Part shown: one piece after another, positions 36,517 through 45,425 of the stretch
Layout: the number at the start of each line of letters is the position of its first letter
Position numbering within the stretch: the first letter of the stretch is position 1
DNA from: REEB76 sp049698775
GTDB lineage: Bacteria; Pseudomonadota; Gammaproteobacteria; Natronospirales; REEB76
DNA length: 64,000 nt
Direction of reading: 5' to 3'
Assembly (NCBI GenBank): GCA_049698775.1
Contig: JBAVYM010000049.1
Coordinates: forward strand, 1-64,000
Notes under the pieces: model-generated
What the model saw: the letters and a program-made list of their open reading frames with translations, nothing else
The model's database searches: none
Told to the model about the DNA's origin: nothing
Translations under genes and position numbers: made by a program

Positions 36517-38048
36517 GCGATTTGTTGCTCAACGGCGCCAATCTGACGCTGAAAACACTGGCCGAATTCGACGCAGCGCGGCCCAAGGTGAAGCTTGCCC
36601 GTGACGCGCGCGACAAAATGCAGGCCAGCGTAAATACCGTGCGCCGTGTCATCGAAACGGAACGGGTGTGTTATGGCATCAATACCGGCTTCGGCGCGCT
36701 GGCCCGCCAGCATATCTCTCGCGACAAGCTCATCCAGTTGCAATATAACCTGGTGCGCAGCCACGCCTGCGGCGTGGGCGAGCCGCTGCCGGCCGCCGTC
36801 ACGCGCTGCATCCTGCTGCTCAAGGCCAACAGCCTCGCCGTCGGCCACTCCGGCATCCGCCCCGAAGTGGTGGACGTGTTGCTGGCGCTGCTCAATCACG
36901 ACGTGTTGCCAGTGATCCCGGCCAAGGGTTCCGTGGGCGCATCGGGCGATCTCGCACCCCTCGCGCACCTGGCGCTGGCGCTCATCGGCGAAGGCGAAGC
37001 GCTGCACAAAGATAAATTATTGAAAGGCAGCGCGGTGCTGGCCACCATTGGTGCACAGCCGGTGCAATTGGAAGCCAAGGAAGGACTGGCATTGCTCAAC
37101 GGCACTCAGGTTAGCGCGGCGTTGGCCATCGAGGGGCTGTTGCAGGCACAGGTGGCGTTGTTGTCCTCCATCGTCATCGGCGCGCTCACCGTGGAAGCAC
37201 TGGCTGGCAGCTACAGTCCCTTCGACGAACGCATCCATGCGGTCCGCAATTTGCCGGGACAGATGAAAGTGGCCGGGCTGTTCCGAAGTCTGTTGACCGG
37301 GAGCGAGATCTGGCAGTCCCATCAAGGCTGTGACCGGGTACAGGATCCCTACGCCCTGCGCTGCATGCCGCAGGTATTCGGCGCCGTATGGGACACTCTC
37401 GCCCATGCTGCCGAGATACTTGCACGGGAATGCAACAGTGTTTCGGATAACCCGCTCATTTTCGGCGAAGATGTCCTTTCTGGGGGGAATTTTCACGCAG
37501 AACCGCTGGCATTCGTGTCGGATTTCATGGCCATCGCGGCTACCGAGATGGGCACCATCTCCGAACGGCGTACCGATCTGATGCTCAGGAAAATCAATCC
37601 CAAGCTGGAGATGTTCTTGGCCCGGGAGCCGGGGGTGGAATCGGGTTTCATGATTGCGCACGTGGCCGCGGCCGCGCTCGCCTCCGAGAACAAGACCCTG
37701 GCGCATCCCGCTTCGGTGGATACCATTCCGACTTCCGCGGGCCAGGAAGACCATGTGAGCATGGCCCCCTGGGCCGGGCTGAAATTGCTGCAGATAGTGG
37801 AAAACCTGCGCCATATCCTTGCCATCGAAGCCTTGGCAGCGACTGCGGCGATTGATGCGCAGCGGCCTCTGAAGACCACGGTGGAACTGGAGAAAATACA
37901 TGCTGTGCTGCGCAAGCACGTGCCAGCGCATACCGCTGACCGGCGGCTGGATGGCGATATCCGCCGGCTGGCCCGTGAACTTGACAGTGGCGCACTGTCT
38001 GCACGCTTGGCACCGGAGATCACCAGCCTGTTTAAAGCCGCGCACTGA
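36513..38048 (+). CDS. hutH: Histidine ammonia-lyase
   Basis: HutH removes ammonia from histidine to give urocanate, using an MIO cofactor that forms from Ala-Ser-Gly. The motif is present in GSVGASGDLAPLAHLALA (about residues 137-154). FGALARQHISRDKLIQLQYN, QDPYALRCMPQVFG and SVDTIPTSAGQEDHVSMAPW also fit. The start at ATG 36513 overlaps the hutI stop by 4 bases; the frame begins further upstream but is not needed. The product is 511 residues, the normal length. The next enzyme, HutU, is encoded at 43589-45253 in another operon. Confidence 0.95.
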   Translation: MSDLLLNGANLTLKTLAEFDAARPKVKLARDARDKMQASVNTVRRVIETERVCYGINTGFGALARQHISRDKLIQLQYNLVRSHACGVGEPLPAAVTRCILLLKANSLAVGHSGIRPEVVDVLLALLNHDVLPVIPAKGSVGASGDLAPLAHLALALIGEGEALHKDKLLKGSAVLATIGAQPVQLEAKEGLALLNGTQVSAALAIEGLLQAQVALLSSIVIGALTVEALAGSYSPFDERIHAVRNLPGQMKVAGLFRSLLTGSEIWQSHQGCDRVQDPYALRCMPQVFGAVWDTLAHAAEILARECNSVSDNPLIFGEDVLSGGNFHAEPLAFVSDFMAIAATEMGTISERRTDLMLRKINPKLEMFLAREPGVESGFMIAHVAAAALASENKTLAHPASVDTIPTSAGQEDHVSMAPWAGLKLLQIVENLRHILAIEALAATAAIDAQRPLKTTVELEKIHAVLRKHVPAHTADRRLDGDIRRLARELDSGALSARLAPEITSLFKAAH

Positions 38049-38121
38049 GCTTGGGGCAATCCGCACAGATGACCGTTCCCATAAATATGTCATGCAAACG
38101 ACCTATTTCTGGATTTTTAGC

Positions 38122-38263
38122 TATAATTCCAATGCGTCTTGACCAGATTCTGGAACTGACGGCTGCAGGCAATCAGTGAAGACAAGGGTTATGACGACCC
38201 CGCGCAACGCGGGGAAGTCCGGGGCCTCTCGTTTTCCCCCTTTGACGAGAGGCCCCTCTTTTT
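38122..38263 (+). ncRNA. Candidate small RNA with promoter and intrinsic terminator
   Basis: The 333 bases between hutH and the DUF4382 gene hold a perfect TATAAT at 38122-38127 (weak -35 near 38100). A transcript would start near 38134. A hairpin CCCCGCG-CAA-CGCGGGG follows at 38198-38214, then a strong terminator stem GGGGCCTCTCGT / ACGAGAGGCCCC (38221-38232 with 38245-38256), ending in TCTTTTTT. No open reading frame with a ribosome site fits. I do not recognise it as 6S, 4.5S, tmRNA or a known riboswitch. It could instead be a leader with attenuator for the downstream lipoprotein gene. Confidence 0.5.
38221..38263 (+). terminator. Rho-independent terminator
   Basis: A 12-bp perfect stem (GGGGCCTCTCGT with ACGAGAGGCCCC) and a 12-base loop are followed by a T-rich run (TCTTTTTT) on the plus strand. 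It would end the candidate small RNA and any read-through from hutH. Confidence 0.88.
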
Positions 38264-38381
38264 TACACCTCCCCGGATGCCGATTGTGCCGTTTCACTAG
38301 GAGCCGGCAGCCGCACGCGGTAAACTAGCCACCACGTGAGCAAAGTTACGCCTGCATCCTGAATTCCAATCCGGAGCTGTC

Positions 38382-39266
38382 ATGTTCAGACTGATTATTC
38401 GGTCCGCCGTCGTGCTGTGTGCGCTGCTATCCCTCAGCAGCTGTGGCGGCAGTGGCAACAACTTGCCCAGCCTCTACCTGTACCTAGCCGATGCTCCAAT
38501 TGACCAGGTAAACAGCGTGGATATAACTTTAACGGAAGTAGATATAACCGGCGACGACGGCACTCAGTTCTTCCCGTTCTCGACTCCAGTGACGGAAAAT
38601 TTTTTTCAGCTTCAAGGTGGACTGTCGGCATTCCTGATCCAAGCCAGCCTGCCGGCCGGCCACTACACCTCCATCACGCTGTATTTTGAAGCAGCGCCGG
38701 GAACCTTAGACTCAAGCGTCACGCTGATTGGCAATGGTAATACCTATCCATTGGTCATACCGGCCGGCGCCCCCACCACGATCACGGTGCCGGTGAACTT
38801 CATCGTCATCCAGAATATCAACGCCAGCTATACCATTGATCTGGATCTGCGTAAATCCATTTTCGCGGATCCAAATAATCCCGGACAATATATCCTGCAA
38901 CCTGCGTTGCGTGCCGTGAATAATGCCGATGCAGGCACTATCTCAGGATCAGTGGCCAATACACTGATTGCTAGTGGTTGTGCGGCCGCCGTGTACGCCT
39001 ACAGCGGCAATGTGAAACCCACAGACGTGAACATCAATGCACCCGCGGGTACGGTGCAGCCGATCAGCAGTGCTTTGGTCGGCGTCAATACCACCACGGC
39101 ACAGTTCAATTTCTCCATAGGCTTCCTGCCAGCCGGCCTGTACACCCTCGCCTTCACTTGTCAGGCATCCCAGGATGACCCTACCAAGACCGACAACATC
39201 CAATTCCTGTCCACCACCACCGCTACAGTGACGGCCGGACAAACCACCTTTGTCAATCTGAATTGA
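38382..39266 (+). CDS. DUF4382 domain lipoprotein
   Basis: The 294-residue protein has a lipobox (LLSLSSCGGSG, cysteine near residue 21). A DUF4382-type beta domain follows (SLYLYLADAPIDQVNSVDIT, then GHYTSITLYFEA), and then a carboxypeptidase-regulatory or prealbumin-like beta domain (GTISGSVANTLIASGCAAAV). It is rich in Thr, Asn and Ala, as surface-exposed outer-membrane lipoproteins often are. Function is unknown. It converges with the MFS transporter gene, 20 bases away. Confidence 0.8.
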   Translation: MFRLIIRSAVVLCALLSLSSCGGSGNNLPSLYLYLADAPIDQVNSVDITLTEVDITGDDGTQFFPFSTPVTENFFQLQGGLSAFLIQASLPAGHYTSITLYFEAAPGTLDSSVTLIGNGNTYPLVIPAGAPTTITVPVNFIVIQNINASYTIDLDLRKSIFADPNNPGQYILQPALRAVNNADAGTISGSVANTLIASGCAAAVYAYSGNVKPTDVNINAPAGTVQPISSALVGVNTTTAQFNFSIGFLPAGLYTLAFTCQASQDDPTKTDNIQFLSTTTATVTAGQTTFVNLN

Positions 39267-39286
39267 GGGCACGGGCTCGCAACCAA

Positions 39287-40546
39287 CTATTTCCCGCCTG
39301 TACCGGACGCGTGTTCGTAACGGCGGAACACGCGTCCGTATCCCACCACGTATAACAATTGCAATAGGGCGGCTGTATAAAACGGTGTGAGATACATGCC
39401 GGCCGCAATCATGGGTCCGGCGATACCCGGACCGATGGATTGCGGCACTTGGAACGAAGCCGCGTTGATGCTGACCGCGAGCCCGCGGCGCTCGTCCCTT
39501 ACCAGCGACACAACCTGCGCCTGACGCGCACCGACAGACGCACCGCTGGAGGCGAGCCGCAGCATGTAGATCACGGCCGCGAGCCAAAGCCAGGGCATGA
39601 GCGGCAGCAGCGCCAGCAGCACCACGCCGATGCCGCGCGACCACAGCACTGAAGTCACCAGTCCATGTTGCATCGTGAATCGGCCGGCAAAAATCGAGGC
39701 GATGCCGGCGAGCAGGAAGCTGACGGCCAGCATGGGCGCGATGTCACCGGGACCGATGTGGAACTTGAGGGCGAACCAGTAGGCAATCAACGTCCCCGTC
39801 AACCCAATTGACAGGCCGTTCAAGGAATTGAGCTGGAACAGCCGCCACAGAATGTGATTCTCGAAACGCCGGGTTTGGGTGCTTGTGGCCGCCGGCACGA
39901 CGCGGCGCATGACCGGCGTGGCGCGCAATTCCCGCGCACCACCCAACAACCAGAAATTCACGCCGCCGCCCAAAATCACAATTACGAAGATTGGACTGTA
40001 GGCCAACCGCGGTCCCAGTGAATCCACCCAGAACGCCGGCAGTATCGCAAACAGCGCACCGAGGGTCATGCCGAAAAAACCCAGCGCGGTATTCAGACTA
40101 TAGATCCAGCCGCGTTTGTTCGGCGGCACGGCTTCCGCGAGCCAAGCCTGTTCCGCGGGCGAGAACGGACCGGCGGAGCCGTTGGTGCCGCGGCCGAAGC
40201 CAGCGATGATCACTGCCGCCGCCAGCACCGCGGCATTGGCGCTCAAGAGCGGCGCCAAGCCGCAGATCATCGTAAGTCCTTCGTTGTACAGCAGAAACGG
40301 TTTGCGTTTGAAGCGGTCGCTGACAACGCCAATCAGCACGCTCAAGGTGGCGGCCATGAGCCCACCGGCGGTCAGGGTCAGGCCAATCTTCAGGCCGCTC
40401 CAGTGCAGCGCGTGCAGGTACAGGGATAAATCCGTGATCAGCGCGCCCTGGGCGACGCTGCGTACTGCGCGCGATGCCAGCAGACGCCGGGTTGTAGGAT
40501 GCAGTGTGTCCAGCGCCAGCCACATGTGTGCGATCTTGTGTCCCAT
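39287..40546 (-). CDS. MFS transporter
   Basis: The 419-residue protein has about twelve membrane helices. The major facilitator loop motif appears as GVVSDRFKRKPFLLYNEG after helix 2, with GARQAQVVSLVRDERRGLAV later. The substrate cannot be assigned. NlpC/P60 and pxpABC lie beyond its 5' end on the same strand, so it may be the last gene of that unit, although a gap of 134 bases intervenes. Confidence 0.85.
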   Translation of the reverse strand: MGHKIAHMWLALDTLHPTTRRLLASRAVRSVAQGALITDLSLYLHALHWSGLKIGLTLTAGGLMAATLSVLIGVVSDRFKRKPFLLYNEGLTMICGLAPLLSANAAVLAAAVIIAGFGRGTNGSAGPFSPAEQAWLAEAVPPNKRGWIYSLNTALGFFGMTLGALFAILPAFWVDSLGPRLAYSPIFVIVILGGGVNFWLLGGARELRATPVMRRVVPAATSTQTRRFENHILWRLFQLNSLNGLSIGLTGTLIAYWFALKFHIGPGDIAPMLAVSFLLAGIASIFAGRFTMQHGLVTSVLWSRGIGVVLLALLPLMPWLWLAAVIYMLRLASSGASVGARQAQVVSLVRDERRGLAVSINAASFQVPQSIGPGIAGPMIAAGMYLTPFYTAALLQLLYVVGYGRVFRRYEHASGTGGK

Positions 40547-40680
40547 GCGTGCGCCGACGGCACGAAAAAAATACGGAGTTCAGTGGAAAGGTCAGGAGCG
40601 TTTCAGGGAAGCAATTTTCCCAGTCTCACCGCTGATAGCGCGATGACAAGTCGCGCACAAACTGGAGAGCAATCGTCGAT

Positions 40681-41160
40681 TCAGAAGCGTCCGCCGCTGA
40701 CGAAGCGCGATTTCCAATAGGAATTGTCCAGACGCGCATAGGATACCGGCTGACCCGTTTCCGGTGCATGGACGAAGGTACCGTTGCCCACATAGATGCC
40801 CACATGCATCTCGATATTGCCGACAATCTGGAAAAACACCAGATCGCCCGGCCGTAAATCGCGCGCGTTCACCGGATGCGAGGCGTACAACTGGTCATTG
40901 GCGGTACGCGGCACTACGAATCCCGCGTGCCTGAAAACGTAATACACGAGTCCGCTGCAATCGAATCCTCGCGGAGTATCGCCGCCGTAAAGATACGGCG
41001 CACCGACTTCCCGGCTGACCAGCCGCACGATTTCCGCCGCGCGGTTCGCCTGATCCGGGTTATACGGCAGCGCTATCGGCCGTTCCGGCCATGGCGCACA
41101 GGCCGCAAGGGAGCCGCCCATTAAACCAGCGAATAAAATTGCGATAACCCGGCGGTTCAT
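40681..41160 (-). CDS. NlpC/P60-family lipoprotein (peptidoglycan endopeptidase)
   Basis: The 159-residue protein has a lipoprotein signal (FAGLMGGSLAAC, cysteine near 20) and a compact NlpC/P60 domain: GGDTPRGFDCSGLVYYVF with the catalytic cysteine, LRPGDLVFFQ and MHVGIYVGNGTFVHAPETG with the histidines. Such enzymes cut the D-Glu-diaminopimelate bond in cell-wall peptides. I place the start at ATG 41160 (MNRRVIAILF). It follows pxpC by 38 bases and may be co-transcribed. Confidence 0.88.
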   Translation of the reverse strand: MNRRVIAILFAGLMGGSLAACAPWPERPIALPYNPDQANRAAEIVRLVSREVGAPYLYGGDTPRGFDCSGLVYYVFRHAGFVVPRTANDQLYASHPVNARDLRPGDLVFFQIVGNIEMHVGIYVGNGTFVHAPETGQPVSYARLDNSYWKSRFVSGGRF

Positions 41161-41198
41161 GTAACTATGGAAACGGAACCGCTTCCAAACTGCAAGCG

Positions 41199-42218
41199 TC
41201 AACGACGCAAACGCACGCGGCGCTGGCCCAATCGCAGGCTTGCTTCCCGCAGCGCCGGATGGGACTTGGCCAGCACCATCAGGTCGCGCGCCGCCAGCAG
41301 TCCGGAGTCGGCGGATACGATGGCGTGGCGGAGTTCCGCCTCGGCGGCTTGCAGTGCCGCCAAGGCCTGCTCGCGGCTGACAGCTTCGAAACGCAACGTG
41401 GCACCGGGACGTAGTTGGCCTAAACGCGGCAGGTCGGCCCGGATCACCACCGCGATCACCGGGTAACCGCCGGTTGTGCCGTGATTTGGCAAAAGCACGA
41501 TCGGATGGCCGTCGCCGGGGACCTGCACAGCGCCGCTCACCATACCCTGGGAACGCAGTTCATTCTGATTGTTCCGGGCAACACGCCCGCCCGCGAGCCG
41601 CAAGCCGGTACGGTCGCTGTCCGCGCGCACTTGATAACTGGTTCGCAGAAAATCCGCAAGCGCGCCAGCGCTGAACCATTCCGCATGTGGTCCTGGAATC
41701 ACATGCAACGTGGCTTCATCAAAAAATTCCGGCGGCGCACGCAAATACCAGCCCGCATACAGACTGTGGCTCTGGATGGCAAACATATCACCCGCGCGCA
41801 GAACAAGCGGTCCCAATCCGGCAAAGGTATCGGTGGAGGCGCTCGCCAATACCGGCGGAATGGAAAAGCCGCCGGCGACGGCGAGATAACAGCGCAGACC
41901 CGTCTGCACGGCGCCGCAGGTCAGCACCTGACCGGCACGCACCGGCACGCTCTGATACATGGGGATAGGTGAGTCATCCAGATGCGCTTCCACGCAGCCG
42001 CCCGCAAACGCAATTGCGGCGTTTACCTCGAAACGCAGTGCGGGGCCACTTAAAGTCATTTCCAGCGCCGCGGTGTATTCGGGATTCCCGACCAGCAGAT
42101 TGGCCTGCCGCAAGCTCAAGTTATCCGCCGCGCCGGCCCGCGGCACACCCAGATGCGCATGCCCTTCTCGGCCACCATCCTGAAAACTGGTGAGCCGTCC
42201 GGGTTCGAGCACCGTCAT
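41199..42218 (-). CDS. pxpC: 5-oxoprolinase subunit C
   Basis: PxpC (biotin-dependent carboxyltransferase-like, KipA family) works with PxpA and PxpB to hydrolyse 5-oxoproline to glutamate with ATP. The 339-residue protein shows LEPGRLTSFQDGGREGHAHL, GVPRAGAADNLSLRQANLLVGN and PVIAVVIRADLPRLGQLRPG. Its ATG at 42218 overlaps the pxpB stop by one base (TGATG); a GTG one codon earlier is the alternative. Confidence 0.9.
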   Translation of the reverse strand: MTVLEPGRLTSFQDGGREGHAHLGVPRAGAADNLSLRQANLLVGNPEYTAALEMTLSGPALRFEVNAAIAFAGGCVEAHLDDSPIPMYQSVPVRAGQVLTCGAVQTGLRCYLAVAGGFSIPPVLASASTDTFAGLGPLVLRAGDMFAIQSHSLYAGWYLRAPPEFFDEATLHVIPGPHAEWFSAGALADFLRTSYQVRADSDRTGLRLAGGRVARNNQNELRSQGMVSGAVQVPGDGHPIVLLPNHGTTGGYPVIAVVIRADLPRLGQLRPGATLRFEAVSREQALAALQAAEAELRHAIVSADSGLLAARDLMVLAKSHPALREASLRLGQRRVRLRR

Positions 42219-42829
42219 CACGGCACCGGCCTGAAATGCACTTTGTCGCCTGGCATGAGCAGCGCCGGCGCCGGACGTGATGCGTTGAACAACACCGTTT
42301 CGGTATGGCCCAGCACGTGCCAGCCGCCGGGCGTGGCTTGCGGATAAATGCCAGTGAATTCATCGGCGATGGCTACCGCGCCGGCCGGCACCTTGGTGCG
42401 CGGAGATTTGAGGCGCGGTACGCGCAACTTCGGATCGAGCCCGGTCAGATACGGAAATCCAGGCGCAAAACCCAGGAATGCTACCGTGTAGGTGACCCCA
42501 CTGTGACGCCGGATGACTTCTTCGATGCCGAACCCAGTCAGGCGCGCCACCTCTGCCATGTCATCACCGAAATACTGCACATCAATCTGATGTTCGTGCC
42601 CCGCCTTAAAATAGCTTGAATTCTGTATGAGCTTCGGTAGCCGGCGCACGAATTTATCTGCATCAAATTTCAGGGGATCGAATTCCATCAAGAGCGTGTC
42701 ATACCCCGGCACCAGTTCCAGAATGCCGGGCAGCCCTTGCCGATGGATGGCCTCGCGCCACTGCTGGGCGGCGCGGAAATCTTCCGTATCCAGCAGCAGG
42801 GCAGCGTCGCCGACAAAACGAATATTCAT
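42218..42829 (-). CDS. pxpB: 5-oxoprolinase subunit B
   Basis: The 203-residue protein belongs to the PxpB/KipI (carboxyltransferase domain 1) family. It has MNIRFVGDAALLL, VPGYDTLLMEFDPL, TYTVAFLGFAPGFPYLTGLD and AVAIADEFTGIYPQATPGGW. The start at 42829 overlaps the pxpA stop (ATGA). The frame to 42922 is rejected because it lies inside pxpA. Confidence 0.92.
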   Translation of the reverse strand: MNIRFVGDAALLLDTEDFRAAQQWREAIHRQGLPGILELVPGYDTLLMEFDPLKFDADKFVRRLPKLIQNSSYFKAGHEHQIDVQYFGDDMAEVARLTGFGIEEVIRRHSGVTYTVAFLGFAPGFPYLTGLDPKLRVPRLKSPRTKVPAGAVAIADEFTGIYPQATPGGWHVLGHTETVLFNASRPAPALLMPGDKVHFRPVP

Positions 42830-43584
42830 GCAAATGGGCGGATTATGACGCCGGCCTGTTCCAACGCCACGCGCACGGCGCGCGCGAGCGCCACCGCACC
42901 GGGCGTATCCCCGTGCACACACAGGGAACGCGCCTGAATGCTCACGCTCTTACCATCCAGGCTGACTACTTTTCCGATAGTGGCCATATCCACAGCGCGG
43001 CGGGCAACGATCGCGACATCGTTGATGATCGCATTAACCTCAGCGCGCGGTACTAAGCGCGCCGCTGCTGTATAGGCGCGATCTGTGAAGGCTTCGCCCA
43101 CTGCGTTCAAGCCCTGAATCTGCGCGCGCTGCATGGCGACACTGCCGGGCAGCGTGAGCAGCGCCAATGCAGCATCGAAAGCCGTAATGGCATCAATCAC
43201 GGCATCAGCGGTATCGGCATCATCTGCCATGCGGTTATATAGCGCACCATGCGGCTTTACATAGCTGACCTGCGTGCCGGCGGCGCGGGCAATGCTGTCC
43301 AGAGCACGAAGTTGCTGCGAGACGCTGGCTGTGAGCGCCCGCGATGGCATATCCATATCGCGGCGGCCGAAGTGCTCCCGGTCTGGATACGAAACATGCG
43401 CACCGATGCTGACGTGGTTGCGCACCGCGCCGTCCACAGCGTGTCGCATGGTTTCCGCATCCCCAGCGTGCGCACCGCAGGCAATATTTGCGCTGCTCAC
43501 AATTTCCAACAGGGGCGCATCAGTACCGCAGCCCTCCCCCAGATCACTGTTGAGGTCTATGGAAGTTCTACGGATCGTGTGCAT
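42826..43584 (-). CDS. pxpA: 5-oxoprolinase subunit A (LamB/YcsF family)
   Basis: The 252-residue protein has the YcsF signatures IDLNSDLGEGCG, SSANIACGAHAGDAETM, HVSYPDREHFGRRDM, VKPHGALYN and SLCVHGDTPGAVALA. It forms the first subunit of the PxpABC complex. It begins 4 bases after the hutU stop, so it must be on the same transcript. The combination joins histidine and 5-oxoproline catabolism, both giving glutamate. Confidence 0.93.
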   Translation of the reverse strand: MHTIRRTSIDLNSDLGEGCGTDAPLLEIVSSANIACGAHAGDAETMRHAVDGAVRNHVSIGAHVSYPDREHFGRRDMDMPSRALTASVSQQLRALDSIARAAGTQVSYVKPHGALYNRMADDADTADAVIDAITAFDAALALLTLPGSVAMQRAQIQGLNAVGEAFTDRAYTAAARLVPRAEVNAIINDVAIVARRAVDMATIGKVVSLDGKSVSIQARSLCVHGDTPGAVALARAVRVALEQAGVIIRPFA

Positions 43585-43588
43585 AACT

Positions 43589-45253
43589 CTAAGGAATCAT
43601 CGGCAGATCCAGACCGCGCTGTTTCGCCACTTGGATGGCTTTTTCGTAACCGGCATCTGCATGCCGCATCACACCCGTGCCAGGATCATTGATGAGCACC
43701 CGTTCCAGAGCCTGTTCCGCGCGTACACTGCCATCGGCGACAATCACCACGCCGGCATGCAGTGCATAGCCCATGCCCACGCCGCCACCATGATGAAAAC
43801 TGACCCAGGAAGCGCCGCTGGCGGTGTTCAACAAGGCATTCAGGATCGGCCAATCAGCCACCGCGTCGGAACCGTCGCGCATCCCTTCTGTCTCGCGATT
43901 CGGTGAGGCCACCGAGCCCGCGTCCAGATGGTCGCGGCCAATGACAATAGGCGCCTTCAGCTCGCCTTTGTGCACCATGTCATTGAAAGCCAGGCCCAGT
44001 TTATGGCGTTCCTTGTAACCCAGCCAGCAGATGCGCGCCGGCAGTCCCTGGAAATGAATTCGCTCTCGTGCCATATCCAGCCAGCGATGCAGATGCTTTT
44101 TGTCCGGGAACAGTTCTTTCGCTTTGGCGTCGGTTTTGCAGATGTCTTCCGGATCGCCGGACAGGGCCACCCAGCGGAAGGGACCCATGCCCTCGCAGAA
44201 CAGCGGCCGGATATAGAGCGGCACGAAGCCCTTGAAATCGAAGGCGTTGGTGACGCCTGCATCCTGGGCCATGGCGCGGATGTTGTTGCCGTAGTCGAAG
44301 GTCGGAATGCCTTTTGCGTGAAACCCCAGCATGGCGCGTACCTGCCGCGCCATGGATTGCTTGGCAAGCTGCACGTACTTTGCGGGATCGCTCTTGCGCA
44401 GTTCGGTCGCCTGTTGCAGCGAATAGCCGACAGGAATGTAACCGTTCAACGGATCGTGCGCCGAGGTCTGATCCGTAACTAAATGTGGATGATCCTTGCC
44501 CTTGAGAATCTCCTCGAAGACCTCCGCCGCATTGCCGAGCAGACCGACGGAAATCGCCTGACTTTTCGCGCAGGCATTCGTGATGAGTGTTAGCGCTTCC
44601 TGGAGGGTTTTTGCCTTGTGGTCGAGATAGCCAGTTTCGAGCCGCTTGTCTATGCGCTTCTCGTCCACCTCAACAGCAAGGCAACACAAGCCGGCGAACA
44701 CCGCCGCCAGGGGCTGAGCACCGCCCATGCCGCCGAGCCCACCGGTCAGCAGCCACTTGCCTTTGGCATCGCCGTCGTAATGCTGACGCACCGCTTCCGC
44801 AAACGTTTCGTAAGTACCCTGCACAATGCCCTGGGAACCGATGTAGATCCAGGATCCGGCCGTCATCTGGCCGAACATCATCAGCCCCTTGCGGTCCAGC
44901 TCGAAGAAATGCTCCCACGTAGCCCACTTGCCCACCAGGTTGGAATTGGCGATCAGCACGCGAGGTGCGAACTCGTGAGTCTTGAACACGCCCACCGGCT
45001 TGCCGGACTGGATCAGCAGGGTTTCGTCATTTTCGAGTCGCTTGAGCGTTGCCACGATGGCATCGAAACACTCCCAGTTACGCGCTGCGCGGCCGATGCC
45101 GCCATAGACCACCAATTCCTTCGGGTTCTCGCCCACCGCCGGGTCAAGGTTGTTGTGCAGCATCCTGAGAGCCGCTTCCTGCTGCCAACCCTTGCAGGAG
45201 AGCTTGGGTCCGGTGGGAGCGTGCAGTTCTACGTCACGGAAACGGGTAGCCAC
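43589..45253 (-). CDS. hutU: Urocanate hydratase
   Basis: HutU hydrates urocanate to imidazolonepropionate with NAD as an electrophilic cofactor. The 554-residue protein has LVVYGGIGRAARNWECFDAI, the SGKPVGVFKTHEFAPRVLIA segment, MTAGSWIYIGSQGIVQGTYE, LLTGGLGGMGGAQPLAAVFA, VTDQTSAHDPLNGYIP and SWVSFHHGGGVGMGYALHAG. I prefer the GTG at 45253, with GAGG 8 bases upstream and the usual family length. The ATG at 45301 sits inside a perfect hairpin and has no spaced ribosome site. hutU leads the operon with pxpABC. Confidence 0.93.
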   Translation of the reverse strand: MATRFRDVELHAPTGPKLSCKGWQQEAALRMLHNNLDPAVGENPKELVVYGGIGRAARNWECFDAIVATLKRLENDETLLIQSGKPVGVFKTHEFAPRVLIANSNLVGKWATWEHFFELDRKGLMMFGQMTAGSWIYIGSQGIVQGTYETFAEAVRQHYDGDAKGKWLLTGGLGGMGGAQPLAAVFAGLCCLAVEVDEKRIDKRLETGYLDHKAKTLQEALTLITNACAKSQAISVGLLGNAAEVFEEILKGKDHPHLVTDQTSAHDPLNGYIPVGYSLQQATELRKSDPAKYVQLAKQSMARQVRAMLGFHAKGIPTFDYGNNIRAMAQDAGVTNAFDFKGFVPLYIRPLFCEGMGPFRWVALSGDPEDICKTDAKAKELFPDKKHLHRWLDMARERIHFQGLPARICWLGYKERHKLGLAFNDMVHKGELKAPIVIGRDHLDAGSVASPNRETEGMRDGSDAVADWPILNALLNTASGASWVSFHHGGGVGMGYALHAGVVIVADGSVRAEQALERVLINDPGTGVMRHADAGYEKAIQVAKQRGLDLPMIP

Positions 45254-45276
45254 GGCTGGCGCCTCGCAAAGACGAA

Positions 45277-45302
45277 GATGGCCGGTATTGTAACCGGCCA
45301 TC
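45277..45302 (-). promoter_or_regulatory. Perfect inverted repeat in the hutU leader
   Basis: GATGGCCGGT and ACCGGCCATC flank a 6-base loop, 24 bases before the preferred hutU GTG. On the minus strand an upstream TAAAAT could be the -10 box. The repeat may be an operator or an RNA hairpin controlling hutU-pxpABC. It does not look like the usual HutC operator (CTTGTATA-type). Confidence 0.55.
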
Positions 45303-45425
45303 CTTTAATCTGCGCGAACTCCATTTTACAGATAGGAGTTTCGAGTCTCTAGCGCGACACCCGCGTTTCCTGAAAGGAAAAGTATTGCATGTCCACGGTC
45401 GGCAGTCTCCGCGGTTCGCCGAATC

